Assembly: GCF_046774425.1 (NCBI RefSeq)
Contig: NZ_CP177248.1
Span: forward strand, 248,001-312,000
DNA length: 64,000 nt
Source of the DNA: Malacoplasma muris
Lineage (GTDB): Bacteria > Bacillota_I > Bacilli_A > Mycoplasmatales > Mycoplasmoidaceae
Direction: 5' to 3'
Each line of letters opens with the position of its first letter. Position 1 is the first letter of the stretch. The position numbers and the translations under genes are program-made. Below, in pieces: positions 31,290-43,084 of this stretch. The notes below the pieces were generated by a model. The model had not been told where the DNA came from. It did no database searches and was given only the letters and a program-made list of their open reading frames with translations.

Positions 31290-32570
31290 ATGGAAAAATT
31301 TAAATTTTGTAAAAAATGAATATTATTAACACCAATAGCAGATGCTATTATTTTAACACTGCCTACAATGGTATCATGTGGTTTGTTTTCTACAAAATTA
31401 CCTGCGAGTGCTTCAAGTTTACATAAATTTATGAATGCAAGTTCTCAAATTGAGTGAATAAGTAAAAGAAGTATGTCTTTAAAATTTGTATCTGAGACTA
31501 ATTCTGTTGGTTATGGAACTGGTTGAATTTTTGCAAAGAATCCAACTAAAGATTTTTCTTATTACATTGCAACTAATCTTCATGTTGCTTCTTTTATTCA
31601 AAATCAGGAAAAATCATTTTATTCATCTGATGATGGAAAAAACTATTCAAAATCAACTGGTTTAGCTTATCCAAAAATTGAAATTGGTATTGTTGGTAAA
31701 AAATCATTAAATAATACATTTGTACAAGGGACTTCAGAATCATTGATGTCATATGATAATGGAGGATTTCATTATGTTGGTTACCTACCAACATCTAGTG
31801 CAAGAATTGCATATGCTGGACATCAAGCTTTTCCAAAAAGTGGTCAAAAATATCAAGATCCTTATAAGATTAGAAATAACTATATTAATAATGGAACTGT
31901 AGATATTGCTTTGATTGAGTGTGATTTTTCAAGATTTATTTCAAACAGTGGTTATCAACAGGATATTATTTCAAATTTTTTGTCAAATTATGATGCTAAT
32001 CCAACTGTTTTTGCACAGAGTGCAGGAGAAAATTACAACAAATTATATATAGCAGGGTTTCCATATGCAAATTCTATTTTGAATCCAAATGATCCTATTT
32101 TGGGCTCTCCAAAATATCCAATTTGGGTTGGATTATCAGATGTTTCAATTACAGGTAAAACAAGTGGTATAAGTTTAAAAATAGATAAGCCAAATATTAG
32201 TGGTGTAGATCCAACATATTCAAATGTTGCTATTACTAATGAAATTCCATTTGTTGATCAAGGCTATTCATCATATAGAAATGTTGCTCTACAAGGACTA
32301 GTAGATGGAGTTGATATAGGTGGAGGAAGCAGTGGTTCAATGGTAGTAAATGAAAACAATGAGGTTGTTGGAATTTATTGAGGTACATATACATTGGGTA
32401 ATGGTAGTGGTGGAACAAAAGTTGTTGGTGGAATTGATTATTTATATTCAGACACACCATATTCTATTTCAATTAATTTAGTTAAATACCCATGTCATAG
32501 CTATAATTTGATCCAAGATATTCAAAACTATTTAGGTAAAGAAAATTTACAAAAGCCTATTTGAAAATAA
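31290..32570 (+). CDS. MIP/DUF31-like serine protease lipoprotein
   Basis: 426 residues. The signal peptide ends in a lipobox-like TMVSCG (Cys30), so it is a membrane lipoprotein. The trypsin-like fold is recognisable: GTGWIF near residue 75, His98 in YYIATNLHVA, Asp205 in TVDIALIE, Ser348 in GGGSSGSMVV then VGIYWG. This is the mycoplasma DUF31 family, to which the immunoglobulin protease MIP belongs. MIP normally works with the antibody-binding protein MIB; no MIB-like gene is adjacent. Substrate is unknown; family call good, Ig cleavage only inferred. Confidence 0.8.
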
Positions 32571-32591
32571 AATAATAGTTTTTATAGATAG

Positions 32592-32624
32592 AATCTTAGT
32601 TAAAAATTAACTAAGATTTTTTAT
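32592..32624 (+). terminator. Terminator behind the protease gene
   Basis: AATCTTAGTTAA / TTAACTAAGATT perfect stem followed by TTTTATT. Confidence 0.88.
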
Positions 32625-32679
32625 TGAAATTACAATTTGTTTGATATTATTTTTAGAAATAGAAATTTTGGATTTAATT

Positions 32680-33504
32680 ATGAATAACAAAGAAATAGAT
32701 AAAATGTCTTTTGAAGAAACTACTATTAAAGAAAAATTCAATTTTTTATTATGATTTAAAAAATTTAATGTGCCAAAATGAATAGCTTTTTTTGGTTTGT
32801 TTATTTTTGCTATTTCCTATGTTTTTACCATTAGGGATTTTATTAATGCAATAAATGGACCAGATGCTGATGCATCAACTATATGGTTTGGTATTATTGA
32901 TAGATTTACAAATCAAAGTAATTGACTTTTATTTATATATTGCTTTTTGTATGTCTTTTTTAGTAAGAATTCATTATTAAAAGGTAATGGATTGCTAATA
33001 TCTATAATGGTTTATATCTTTTTTACATTTATTGGTTATAATGTTGTACTTGTTGGTTTATCAGGTGGAGCATATGGTTATGGTGGATCTAATGTAGTTG
33101 ATACTGTTTCAAATGTTTGATTGCACATATTATGCCCTATTTATTTTCTTGTATTTGGATATTTTGAAATGTATTACAATCCTAATAAAGAACCTAAAAA
33201 ATTTTGAAAGTTATTATTACTTGGAATGATTTATCCAACTATATATATGATATATGTAATTACAATACCATACACATATGGTTCACATACTGAAACAATA
33301 GATGGTGTAATTGTTCCAGAAACTTATACAGTTTATGGAAATGCAACAAATGTAAAAGATTATCCAACAGCTTGAGCGTATGTAATGGTAATGTATTTAA
33401 TATTTTTTCCAGGATCTTTTGCAATTTTTTACTTTTCGTGAAAAGGATTTAATAAAATAAATAATAAAAAAATTGAAAATAAAAAAACAAACATTGAAAT
33501 TTAA
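32680..33504 (+). CDS. Six-to-seven-span membrane protein, possibly Pr6Pr/DUF1600-like
   Basis: 274 residues from ATG 32680; hidden in standard code because of about eleven TGA-Trp codons. Hydrophobic spans alternate with short loops. A segment FTNQSNWLLFIYCFLYVFF and a later NVWLHILCPIYFLVFGYFEM resemble the Pr6Pr/DUF1600 families of mycoplasma membrane proteins, which share a serine/threonine-Asn span and an HxxxP span. I am unsure of the family. Function unknown. The stop codon lies within the following terminator. Confidence 0.65.
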
Positions 33505-33526
33505 TTATTTCAATGTTTTTATTTTT
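33491..33526. terminator. Bidirectional terminator between convergent genes
   Basis: ACATTGAAAT / ATTTCAATGT stem, TTTTTATTTTT on the right; overlaps the end of the membrane-protein gene and serves the leftward glyoxalase gene as well. Confidence 0.8.
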
Positions 33527-33528
33527 CA

Positions 33529-33906
33529 TTAATAATAGTTTTCTGGAAATATTTCAATTCAATATCCATCAGGATCTGCAATAAAATACACACCCATTTC
33601 TTTGTTTTCATATACAATCACATTATTATTTTTGTGCTTTTCATAAGTTTTTTGGTAATCATCTGTTGTGAATGCAATGTGAAATTCATTATCTCCAAGA
33701 TTATATTTACCAATTTTTGATTTTATTCATGTTAATTCAATAGTTACATCTTGCTTTGAATCTGTAAGATATACAATTTTATATTCTCCATTTTTGTCAT
33801 TGTTTTCTCTTAAAACAGATAAATCAAGATTTTCTTTATAAAATAAAATTGATTTATTTAAATCTGTAACATTTATATTAAAGTGATTAATTTTCAGTTT
33901 CATCAT
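33529..33906 (-). CDS. Glyoxalase/VOC-family protein
   Basis: 125 residues, vicinal-oxygen-chelate fold. All four metal-ligand positions of glyoxalase I are visible: His in KINHFNINVTDL, Glu in DVTIELTW, His in NEFHIAFTTDD, Glu in GYWIEIFP. The spacing and IELT motif match lactoylglutathione lyase, which detoxifies methylglyoxal. Mycoplasmas do not make glutathione, so the thiol partner is unclear. Start at one of two adjacent ATGs (33906 or 33903) behind TTAGGA. Divergent from the HAD gene, with about 50 bases between them. Confidence 0.85.
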
Positions 33907-33958
33907 CAACATCCTAATTTTTGTATAAAATTATTATAAATGACTAGAAAGGCATTTT

Positions 33959-34795
33959 ATGAAAAGAAAAAAGCACATATTTTTTGATTTGGATGGGACT
34001 TTGTTAAATTCTCATCACGAAATTGCAAAAGAAAATTTAGAAATTATTGAAAAATTAAAGGATGATGGGTTTGGTATTTCAATAGCCACTGGAAGAAGTA
34101 TTAGCATGGCTATTAATTATATTAACCAATTAAAGTTAGTAGATCCTGTTGTTTTATCTAATGGTACTTTTATTTTATATCCTTTAGAAAAAAAGATTAA
34201 AGTAGTTGGAAAACAAGTACCATATTTTGTGAAAAAGTATTTTGTTAATTACTTAAGAAATCATGGTGGTACAATGACATGATTTACAGAAAAACAAGAT
34301 TATGTTTATTCAACAAGTTATAGTGGAGATCTTGTTTTAGAATATTCAACAAATTTAATTGATTTTTCAGGGAAACCTCTTGCTGATTTAGAAGAGTATT
34401 TATTAAAAACAAGAATTTATCAATTAACTTTAGTATATAGTGGTGTTGATATTGTAAAAGATAGACCTTTGAGTTTAGTAACAGAAGAATTTAAAGAACT
34501 TGAAAATAATAATATTTGTAAAATAACAAATACATCAAATATATTTATAGATGCAAATGATCTTAATACTGATAAAGTAAATGCAATTAAGGTTATTTTA
34601 CAAGAACTATCAATAGATGAAAATGATGTTTTTGTTTTTGGTGATTCTAATAATGATTTAGGTATGATTAAATATTTTAGCAATTCAGTTGCTATGGCAA
34701 ATGCATCTGAAGCTGTTAAAGAAAGTGCTAAAGAAGTAATCGGTAATAATAATACAACTACTATTGCTGAATATCTAATTGGTAAATTTTATTAA
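33959..34795 (+). CDS. Cof-type HAD-superfamily phosphatase
   Basis: 278 residues. Motif I FFDLDGTLL near residue 10, ATGRS motif, VVLSNGT motif II region, and motif IV VFGDSNNDLGM near residue 225. The cap domain is type IIB. Substrate unknown; family members act on sugar phosphates, pyridoxal phosphate and flavin phosphates. It is a paralog of the gene at 1-717. Confidence 0.9.
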
Positions 34796-34816
34796 TTTAA
34801 ATATTAAAAGTGAAAA

Positions 34817-34882
34817 TAAATAGAGTATTAGTATTGTTTATTTTATATAAATAGGCAAATAATTGTAATACTCTATTTATTT
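34817..34882 (+). terminator. Possible terminator, long loop
   Basis: AAATAGAGTATTA / TAATACTCTATTT, a 13-bp perfect stem with a loop of about 35 bases and no strong T-run. The rest of the 276-base gap to the next gene holds no gene that I can see. Confidence 0.45.
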
Positions 34883-35071
34883 AATTTACAGTAATTTAGT
34901 TAATTATTTTTTACAAAATTATGGAATAATATCATTGTTGTATATACAACTTATATCAAATTAGATTAAGTTCTTGTATAGATAAATATATTTTATTATG
35001 GGATATGATAAATTAGCATATATGAGGGGAGAATGCTCTTCATGGTATGTGTTAGATAGATAGGGGTTATT

Positions 35072-38000
35072 ATGAAAAGAAAATCACTTAATAATGTAAG
35101 CATGTCTCAACCTAGTAATCATGCAGTTAAAAAGGATTTAACAAGACTAGCTAAGGTTAGAGGTAATTCATCTTTCATTACAAAGAAGAATGTTTTACTT
35201 GGTTTAATGGCTAGTACAATGGTTGCAGTTCCTGTAGCTGTTGGTATTACTCAGATTGAAAGAAATATCGCTTCTTATAAATTTGAAGGAAAGTCATTTA
35301 GTTCAGTAGACTCAGCTTTTGATTATGTTCAAAAAAATTCAGAAGTAAAAAATTACCAAAAGGAAGGTATGGGTTCTAAATGAACTGTCACAATGAATGG
35401 AGTTAAAAGATCATTTGATACTCCAGAAGCTCTAAGAGAGTACTTATTTAGTAATCAGATAAAATCAGAAAAATATAATACTTCTTTAAATCTTGATAAC
35501 TATGTTGATAAGTCAACAGGTATTTTAGGTTTAGATGATAGTTTATGAGCAAGTATGAATTCTGGTGCAAGTAGTTCAGCTAGTAAACAAACTGTTTATG
35601 AAAAAAGTAATGGTGGGTTTACAACAGATTCAGATGAAGCTATGAAAAGTTATTTTAGTGTACAAGATGCATATTACTTTAATAATATGTACTTTAACTC
35701 AAAAGAAACTTTAAGAAATTATCTTATTTCAGATTATTTACCAAATACTAGAGGAACATTTAATTCAATTACTATTGAAGGTCCTAATGGGGTAAAATCT
35801 AATCCAATTTCATTGTCTGATACTAGTGAAAACGGTGCAATTAAAGAAATAAAGAAATTTATAGAAGCAAATGCTGAAAAAGTTGTAACATATACTAATT
35901 CAAAGACACAAAAAACAGTTAATATAAATAGAAAAAATATTGATGCTGTTATTAGTGAAGTTAATGTTGAAGATTTAGATTATCAACATGTTCAATCAAG
36001 TCAAGGTGAAAGTAGATATATTATTGATAATAGTATTGAAGATGAACATAACTTAATAGGTCCTTATTTTTATAAAGGTACTATGGATGTAGGAAGTTTT
36101 TCAAATAAAAACATGTGAAAAAAAGTTAATGGTGTTTCAAAACAAGTTTATCAAGAATCTACAATTGATAAATTGGTAAGTAATTTCTTTACATTAATTA
36201 TTAATGATGATAATCAAGTTAATAAAAAAGAAACTCAAACAAATGAAACAAAACCACACATTTTTAGAACTTTATTAGTTACTACAGATAATCAATCGTT
36301 AGATGAATGATATTTAGATCAAATTAAAGCATATAATGTTGATTTATATAATGAAATTGTCACTACATTAAATTCATTAATGAATGGTAAAAAGTCTAAT
36401 ACTTTTTATAAACTTCCTGTAATGTATAGTTTCATTATGCAAAGATTAATTAATATGAATGCTACAAATGAGATTATTGCATTAACAATTGGTTATTTCT
36501 CAAAAGTTGCTGATTTCATTCAAGATTCACTTGAACTTTCATTATTAGATGAATCATTGTTGGTAAGAAGTAAAGATAACAAAAAATTTAATGTAAAAGA
36601 ATTTTTTGGAATTGGAAATAGTGAATTTGATCTTAATACATCAACAGAATATTTCTTAAATGAAATTAAGTCTTATGACTATTTAATAGCAGCAATAAGT
36701 GCATATATTGGTGCAACTAATAATATTAATACATTAGCAGGTGTGTTAACTTTTAGTGGATATGAACAAGATTATTTATTTGATTTTGGTATTATTAGCA
36801 AAGAGAAATTTTGAAATAATTATAGTAAATTTGAAAATATTTTTGTTACATACTCTAGTATTAATTACCATGAATTGCTTAAACAATATATAAAGCGTTC
36901 AACAAATGCAGAAATACATGCTCTTGAAAGTCAACTTGATACAAGTACTAGTAAAGATCTTGATACAAGTCTTGGTAAGCTAAAAACTAAGAATGGAAAT
37001 AATGTTCAAGAACTTATTAAAGGTGTTGCTGCAAAAAATACTTATTTATTTGCATTAGCAGAAGAAGCACTTATAGCTGAAATTGAAGAATATGTTAAAA
37101 CTGGAAAATGAGATCCAAATGGAATGTTAGTTCAACTTGGTGATATTGGTGCTAAAGGTATAGTTGAATTATATGAAAATTCAAAACAAGATGAAAATTT
37201 TAATATTTACAAATCTTATATCTATATTTTAGCTGACTTTAGAACAGGTTCTGGTGTATTTAACACTCATAGTTCAATATCAAATAGACAATTTTATGAA
37301 GCAAATATTGCAAAGTTAACACTTCTATCTTTTGCTACAGCTGGTGGGACAGCATATGTAATGAAGAAAATGTATGAAGTTTCTGGAACTATTCATGGTT
37401 TAGTAGATAATTTCTATGGACCAGATGGTATTCCTGCAAAAATACGTTCTGTATATGATTCTGTTAAAGAATCTATTAAAAATAGATGAACTGCTGTTAA
37501 GCATAAAATTCCTTTTAGATTTAGAACATGACATCTTTATTATGATGAAGTTCCTACAATATTTAAAAAATGATCAACAGTTGGTATTTTTAAATCAATA
37601 GGAAAAGTTGGTGATTTATTTGCTAAAGCAGCTCCTTTCTTAGGACTTGCTGCAGTTGGATTAGAGTTATTTATATTAATTTATGATTTACTTAAAGTAA
37701 CTTATATTCAAGACTTCTATGTTTATACAACAGCTGATGGTACTGAATTTATTTGAGATGGTGGTTTAACTACTAGTAGATATTTTGGTATGGAAGTTAA
37801 ACAAGAAGTTGGAATAAATGCAATGAAATTGCTTCCTCCAATTCAAATTACTAAACCTCAAATTAGTGAGTTCTATTACTATAATCAAATTAAGTACTTT
37901 GATGTGTCTCAATTAAAGAGAGATCAATTGCTAAAAATTGCTTCTGATGATAACATCCAATTAAATGCAAATTTTACAAGAAATTATACATTTAACAAAG

Positions 38001-38803
38001 ATGTTGGAAGTTCAAGTGGTACTTATGATACAAAAGAAAAACTTATTGATGCTGTTATAGCAGATATGGGTATTACAGTAAATGATAAAACATATAACTT
38101 TAGTAATTTAAACAAAAACTCAAGTTATATTGGAAATACTTCATATGTATTGTCAAATGGTATTGCTTCTAATACTGGTGGTGATCAATCAGTAATTGCT
38201 GATAATATTGTAAAAAATATTAGACCAACAAAAGTAGCTCAATTACCAAAAATTACAAATGGAAAAATTTCTGGAAAAAGTGATGAAACATTCGTGTTGC
38301 CAGGTAAAGTTTGATCTTCAAATGGTGTAGTTGATAACTCAGCAAAATTGCAAAATTATGTTGTAGATAATTCAGCTAATGAATTAGCTAATGGATCAAC
38401 AAATAATATTCCAGCTGATGGAAATATTACTTCTGATTTATTTAAGACTCAAGATGCTACACAAGCTTCAAATCTTTCAAAAGAAAATTTATTCAACTTA
38501 TTTAAAACTAAAGCAACTCCTAACTCAAAAGTTGTTTTAAAATCTGATGCTTTACAAAATAATGAATTTGCAAAATTAAGTTCTGAAATTCAAGATAGAG
38601 AAATCTTTAAAGCTACATTGCCAGATCATGGAACTGTATATTTTACAGAAAGAGCAAATGCTGAAAATTGAGTTTTAAAAAATGTAAATTTTGAAAAATA
38701 TACAGATGTAATAACTGATGCATCTTATGTATATAATGGAATGTACTTTGGAAGTACATCTGAATTAAAAAATTGATTACAATCTGTAATCGTGATGGGG
38801 TAA
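35072..38803 (+). CDS. Large surface protein, first of a pair
   Basis: Not assigned to a family. 1,243 residues. After a basic 42-residue N-terminus comes a membrane span (VLLGLMASTMVAVPVAVGIT) with no lipobox, and a second span near residues 860-880 (FLGLAAVGLELFILIYDLL). A short motif recurs: aromatic-x-aromatic-x-G-x-x-F-x-S, then a helix ending in YL/YV. Examples are YKFEGKSFSSVDSAFDYV near residue 70, YYFNNMYFNSKETLRNYL near 210 and YVYNGMYFGSTSELKNWL at the end. Probably exposed on the cell surface; role unknown. Only five bases separate it from the next gene. GATAGGGGTT precedes the ATG. Confidence 0.75.
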
Positions 38804-38808
38804 TCCTT

Positions 38809-41800
38809 ATGAAAAAAAATAATATTAAGAAAATTTTAATCATCTCTACATCAACCTTTGCTGCTATTGGTACTTCTGCTACTATAGGTATTAGTACTAT
38901 TGCAAATGCAAGTGGTTTAAATATTAATTCTGTTAATTCAAAAGCAGTAGTTAATGCTACTTTTGATCCTAACAAATCATTAATATTTCAAGGGAAAACA
39001 TACAAAAACATTTATCATGCGATTGAAACATATGCTTCAAATCCTCAAAATGTAACTGAAAAAATGTTTTTAGGTGATGTAATAGATGCTACTTCTATAA
39101 CTAACAAATATGAAACTGTTAATCTTTCAAAGCTTAGAGAATATGATTTAACAAAAGTTACTAAAGCATATAAAACTTTAACTGATAGTTATGTTAGTTC
39201 AATAGATGAAGCTAAAAAAAGTTACTTAAAAGAACCTGTAATTGCTTGAACAGATAATAATGGTTTAATTTTTGATAGTGAAGGTGAAGCTAAAGAACAT
39301 ATTTTAGATAATACTTTTACATCTCCTGTAAATTATTATGAAATAAAAGACTATGCAAATAAAGATTCTAATGGTAATCCAAGAACTGTTAAAATTAATC
39401 CTTTAAATAAAACAGACCTTACAGCTCTTAAAAGAATTGCTGCAGAAAATGCTTTAATAAATGATAGTGGATTTACAATATCAAGAATGCAAAGTGATGC
39501 TGATGGTGTTTATGCAAGTAATGATTTTAAAGGTAAATCAGATCAAGAAATTGATTCTATAGTAAATCAATGAACTAATGGTATTACTAATTTAGTTAAA
39601 AAGAACATTTGATTAAATAACAATGTGGTTGCTATTCCTGATGTTAGTACTATTGTTGGGTGAATTAGAACAGGTTTTGCAAGTGTAAAACAAATGAATT
39701 TTGCAGTAAACTATTATGTTAATGCTGATCCAAAAAACTCATCTTTAGGTGTGGATTATGATACTTATATTAAAGATGCAGAATACATGACTGATAAAGA
39801 TAAATTTACTGAAAAATTTGATGTTTATTATAATAGAAAATGAAATAATAAATCAAAAGTTCCATATAGAAATGCAAAAATAAAAGGTGGTCAATCAATT
39901 TTTGGTGGTCAATGATTTGACTTTAAACTTTCAGATAACCAAGAAGATACTATGTATACTTTAGCTCATACTGATAGTTGAATGGGTGAAGATGTTTCTT
40001 TCTTAGGTTTTGGTAAACAATCAAATGTTTTCTTTAGCTTTAATCCAAACCAAGAACAATTTACAAAAATTCTTGAAGATCCAACTGTTAAGGCAAATTG
40101 AGACAAAAAAGCTAGTGAAGTTTTTGAACAAGTTAAAACATATGTTCAACAAAATTTCAAAACATACTTCAATAACACTGAAATAAATGATATTCTTAAT
40201 TCAATTCAACAATCAATTCTTGATTCAATTACTAGTAAAATTATTCAAAAAGATAATATTTGAATTAATCATGCTAAAAGCCCAAGTCAAGTTAAAAGTG
40301 GTTTAGATAAAATTGATACGATTGTATTAAACAAAATTAATGAAGCTTACAAAGCTAAAAAAGGACAAACTTTTAGTGATATGCTTCGTGAAAAAGTAGT
40401 TTCTAAAGAACAATATGTTGAAAATAAAGAAAATAATGAGATTATTTATACAATTGATTACAATGGTGTTCCATTGTTTAAAATGGAAAAAAGTTTACTT
40501 GACAGTCTATATACAAATAGTGCTGAATTTAAATATCAACCTTTAGATCAAGTTAAAAAATTATTATCTAATTCATTAAAACAAAACTATCAAAATGCTG
40601 TTAAAAATATAACTAATAGTTTAACTAATATTTCAAATAGTTTTAGTAAAACTGCTAGTCCAACTAATGGTTTAGTAATTGATACTAAATTAACTAAAAC
40701 TGCAGTTGATAACTATTCAGGTTCTTCAAAACAAAATAACTTTGGATTAGTTAAAAAATCAATTACTAATAATTTCGATTCAAATTATTCAAGTAAATTT
40801 ATTGATGAATCTCAATTTAATGGTTTTGGTTTAAATGCTCAAACATTAGCAAAGAATTTAAATGCAAAAGATGCTGATGATGAAAGTTTACTTTATACAA
40901 GAAATGGTACTTTCCAAGCAATTTATAATTACAATAAGAATTTAGAAAGATATTTAAGTCAAAAATCACCTTCACAAATTCAAATTTCTACTTTAACTTC
41001 TAATCATTTAAGTGATGCTAATGACATAGTTTGATTATTCAATAAGGATAAAACTCCTCTTCAAATTAAATATTCAGAATATTTTGATAATAAATATAAA
41101 TTCAATCAAAGTTTAAGTGATGATAGTGTTTCTTTAGTTAAATCTATTGAATCAAAAGAAAGACAAATAGTTGCTAATAAACTTAATAAACCAACAAAAG
41201 TTGTTGTTGTTAAAGACTATAATGGAAACATAATAAACTTTGAAAGTGTTAATGGAAATGCTATAACAAATGATGGTTATGCAACTTCTAAAGAACAAGC
41301 TTTAGAAAATGCTAAAAATCAAGTTGATGTTAAAGAGTCATTAGATTATGTGTTCTATAATGAAACAGATGGTACTCAAACTTTATTAAAAAATAAAGTA
41401 ACTAAATTGAATGTATTATCAATTAACAATAATGGAACTAAATCTACTTATGGTTTCTTAAAATATCAAGATTTATATAATTATCTATTTGATTACATTA
41501 AATTAAATAGTGAAGGTAATGGTGCATCTTTACCAGATACTCAACCTCCATTTACTGCTAACTCTATTAATGTAAGTTCAATTGCTGATATATTATCTAC
41601 TGTAACTTCATTAGATCAATTAAATAAAATGACTATTGAAGAAAAGTTTAATCAATTTGGTGGTGCTTTTGGTATAAGTGATTTAAATGCATGAAAAATG
41701 TATATTAAAGATTTATCATTTGCTCCAAAACAAGTAAGCAAAAGAGCTGAAAAACAACAAGCTACTATGTCAGTTAAACTTAATGATGGATTTAAATATG

Positions 41801-42045
41801 CTGATGGTACAGATACATTAAATCTTGATGTTGAATATACTCCAGCAAGTGATTTAAAACCATTGCCAGGTGTTAATGGTCAAAGTCAACAAGCAACAAC
41901 TGCTCTTATAGCAAGTGTTACTAGTTCAATATTATTAATCTTATTATTAGAAGTTGTGTTAATTTCAGTTATCTTAATTAATAAAAGAAGACAAGAAAAT
42001 CTTGATGAAAAGAAATTAATGAAACTTGTTAATACTAAAAAATAA
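38809..42045 (+). CDS. Large surface protein, second of a pair
   Basis: Not assigned to a family. 1,078 residues. Signal-like N-terminus (ILIISTSTFAAIGTSATIGIS) without a lipobox, a long Asn/Ser/Lys-rich ectodomain, and one C-terminal membrane span (LIASVTSSILLILLLEVVLI) followed by a charged tail. So it is a single-span surface protein. It contains the same short motif as its partner (LIFQGKTYKNIYHAIETY, near residue 55). Translationally close behind 35072-38803, so the two likely act as a pair, for instance in adhesion or motility (inference only). Confidence 0.75.
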
Positions 42046-42052
42046 TAATTTA

Positions 42053-42086
42053 AAAATATTAAGGGAAACCTTAATATTTTTTATAG
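42053..42086 (+). terminator. Terminator of the large surface-protein operon
   Basis: AAAATATTAAGG / CCTTAATATTTT stem with a four-base loop, followed by TTATA; T-rich arm. Confidence 0.8.
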
Positions 42087-42117
42087 GTTAATATATACTT
42101 ATATTTGAGGGATTTGA

Positions 42118-43035
42118 ATGAAAAAAATTATTTTAAATGATACAGTATATAATTTGTGTTTGGATTATGAATGTTTAAAACCAGTTTTAATTCAATTGGG
42201 CTATAGGAATTTAAGAAATTCTATATATTTTAATTTAATTGCAAAAAACATTTTACTTGATCAAGCTCTTTCAAAACAAAATATTACAATTGATAAATTG
42301 AATAATGCTTTAAAAAAATATGATTGTGTTGCTATAACACCTAAACCAATTGATATGGATAGAATTCAGTTTTTAAAATCTATTTTAATTAATCTTAACA
42401 AAACAAATGATTATAAGAAAGCAAAAGCTGATTTGATGGCACATTTACATTATGTTGAAGCATATGAAATTGGTATTGCATTGAATGAATTGATGAATGA
42501 TGGAGCTACAGTTGAAGAAATTAAAAAAACTTTTTACTTAAGAACATTAGTTTTTGAAGGAAATTTAAAGGATGATGTAAGTACATTATCTGAAGAATCA
42601 AAAGAGTTATTCGATTTTATTCAATTAAATAACAAGAAAATTAAAGCAAAATTAGATAAATTATTAGTTTATTTGCCAATTCAAGAAAGGATTGCTTTAT
42701 TGCAAACATTATATTTTGATTTAACAAAATACTATGTTTTTAAAGAAAACTATTTATTAAAACCTTTGAAAAATGCTGGTAATAGTGAACCATTTAAAAT
42801 CATATCTACTATTGATAAAAATGTATTAGACTTGATTCAAAAGCAAATAAAATATCCTCTAAATGATAATAAAGAACTATCATTAAAAATTGAAGAAATT
42901 TGTTATAAAGCAAATGATTTAATTTTTAAAGATGAAAATATTTTAATATATTTAATCAATATTTTTGTAAGGAAAAAAATAATTGCAAAAATAAATAAAA
43001 AAATTAAATCTAAAAATAAAAATATAGTTTCATAG
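42118..43035 (+). CDS. DUF1858/DUF438-like protein
   Basis: 305 residues, cytosolic. Residues 1-65 resemble DUF1858 (IILNDTVYNLCLDYECLKPV, then a late ITIDKLNNALKKY helix). Residues 95-150 resemble the helical DUF438 module (EIGIALNELMNDGATVEEI). In Firmicutes these modules occur together, often with a PAS or hemerythrin part, in proteins linked to nitric-oxide or redox sensing. No metal-binding His cluster is obvious here, and the remaining 150 residues are unassigned. Family call is by memory of the pattern. GAGGGATTTG precedes the ATG. Confidence 0.55.
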   Translation: MKKIILNDTVYNLCLDYECLKPVLIQLGYRNLRNSIYFNLIAKNILLDQALSKQNITIDKLNNALKKYDCVAITPKPIDMDRIQFLKSILINLNKTNDYKKAKADLMAHLHYVEAYEIGIALNELMNDGATVEEIKKTFYLRTLVFEGNLKDDVSTLSEESKELFDFIQLNNKKIKAKLDKLLVYLPIQERIALLQTLYFDLTKYYVFKENYLLKPLKNAGNSEPFKIISTIDKNVLDLIQKQIKYPLNDNKELSLKIEEICYKANDLIFKDENILIYLINIFVRKKIIAKINKKIKSKNKNIVS

Positions 43036-43047
43036 CTATATTTTTAT
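43016..43047 (+). terminator. Terminator overlapping the stop of the DUF1858-like gene
   Basis: AAATATAG / CTATATTT stem around TTTCATAG, then TTATTTT; the stop codon sits in the loop. Confidence 0.6.
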
Positions 43048-43084
43048 TTTAAAATAAACATGTATTTTAGGAGAGAAGGGAAAT

